Positions 6,745 to 6,966 of a DNA stretch of 6,966 nt are shown piece after piece; within the stretch, counting starts at the first letter, position 1; every line of letters starts with the position of its first letter. This DNA is from Proteobacteria bacterium UBA664 (GTDB lineage: Bacteria; Pseudomonadota; Gammaproteobacteria; UBA7966), in the NCBI GenBank assembly GCA_002299125.1, contig DBNU01000067.1, forward strand, positions 1-6,966. The letters are read 5' to 3'. Under the pieces are notes generated by a model. It ran no database searches and had not been told where the DNA came from. It was given only the letters and a program-made list of their open reading frames with translations. The position numbers and the translations under genes were made by a program.

Positions 6745-6780
6745 GCGGTCGCACGTCCTCGGCAGGTACCGGTCTACCAG

Positions 6781-6786
6781 AGAGGG
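6781..6786 (+). promoter_or_regulatory. Ribosome binding site of rpoE
   Basis: AGAGGG lies five bases upstream of the ATG at 6792. It is a reasonable Shine-Dalgarno match and supports this ATG, which also fits the usual RpoE N-terminus. Confidence 0.6.
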
Positions 6787-6791
6787 CCCGG

Positions 6792-6966
6792 ATGGGCGAT
6801 AGCGGATCAGATCAGGACATCGTCGAGCGAGTCCAGCGTGGCGACAAGCAAGCCTTCAATCTCCTCGTCACCAAGTACCAGGGACGCATCGTCAAGCTGG
6901 TGTCCCGCTTCGTGCGCGAGACGGCCGATGCCAGCGACATCGCGCAGGATGCCTTCATCTTAGCCT
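6792..6966 (+). CDS. rpoE: RNA polymerase sigma factor RpoE/AlgU, N-terminal part
   Basis: This is an ECF-family sigma factor of the RpoE/AlgU group, which directs transcription in the envelope-stress response and is normally held by the anti-sigma factor RseA/MucA. Only 58 codons and one base are in the window; the frame is open to the right edge. The visible part covers region 1.2/2.1 and the start of 2.2: DQDIVERVQRGDKQAFNLLV (7-26), KYQGRIVKLVSRFV (28-41) and DASDIAQDAFI (46-56), very like E. coli RpoE. It starts with ATG behind AGAGGG. It is divergent from nadB, an order also seen in other gammaproteobacteria. One oddity is codon 57, TTA (Leu), where the family usually has Lys or Arg in AFI(K/R)AYRAL; this is near the end of the window and could be a sequence-end error. 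Anti-sigma genes would be expected to follow outside the window. Confidence 0.92.
   Translation, partial: MGDSGSDQDIVERVQRGDKQAFNLLVTKYQGRIVKLVSRFVRETADASDIAQDAFILA

Larger units (their letters stand above)
6648..6749 (+). repeat. Three direct copies of CGGGCGGT upstream of rpoE
   Basis: The octamer occurs at 6648-6655, 6712-6719 and 6742-6749; the last two extend to the 10-mer CGGGCGGTCG. Start-to-start spacings are 64 and 30 bp, near six and three helical turns, so the copies fall on about the same face. I noticed no other exact copy in the window. The second copy sits between the proposed -35 and -10 elements of rpoE and the third just after the -10, positions suitable for a regulator. 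Confidence 0.6.

Noticed and set aside
6621..6791. tRNA, small RNA or known riboswitch in the rpoE leader
   Set aside because: No cloverleaf or T-loop signature and no riboswitch consensus I can recognise; a covariance-model search would be decisive. Short stems such as GCCCG/CGGGC (6660-6672) are expected at this GC content.
1..6966. Mobile elements, CRISPR, defence or phage genes
   Set aside because: No transposase, integrase, direct repeat array or accessory-type composition was seen; the gene content is core metabolism, replication, division and signalling.

Overview
The window looks like ordinary chromosome of a high-GC gammaproteobacterium. The smc–zipA–ligA order is typical of that class, ZipA is restricted to it, and a nadB gene divergent from an RpoE/AlgU-type sigma factor is also a gammaproteobacterial arrangement. 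I cannot name a genus from this sequence. I see no mobile element, CRISPR array, rRNA or tRNA.

Layout. On the + strand, positions 1-2936 hold the last codons of smc, then zipA (divisome membrane anchor for FtsZ), then ligA (NAD+-dependent DNA ligase). They are packed as one operon, with a 4-base overlap and then a 1-base gap. Convergent to ligA, and sharing a CTAG at the two stops, is a minus-strand GGDEF diguanylate cyclase with an N-terminal sensor-like region. Behind it lies a 271-bp spacer (3863-4133) with no convincing gene but a possible sigma-54-like site. Next on the minus strand come a YciK-like short-chain dehydrogenase/reductase (SDR) and nadB (L-aspartate oxidase). nadB is upstream and its TGA overlaps the SDR ATG, so the pair is probably co-transcribed and translationally coupled. 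At the right edge the first 58 codons of rpoE/algU run on the + strand, divergent from nadB.

The densest unexplained structure is the 247-bp nadB–rpoE intergenic region (6545-6791). It holds a perfect 9-bp inverted repeat bracketing an imperfect 24-bp palindrome in the nadB leader, three copies of CGGGCGGT spaced close to whole helical turns, a sigma-E-like promoter candidate for rpoE, and two mutually exclusive hairpins near the rpoE start. The other unusual point is the SDR, which keeps YxxxK but has Cys where the catalytic Ser belongs and lacks the NAG and PG motifs.

Functional links are loose. NAD supply connects nadB with the NAD+-consuming ligase, but they are in different operons. The window is mostly core housekeeping genes; I found no evidence for a wholly new multi-gene system, and the regulatory structure is the part most worth testing.
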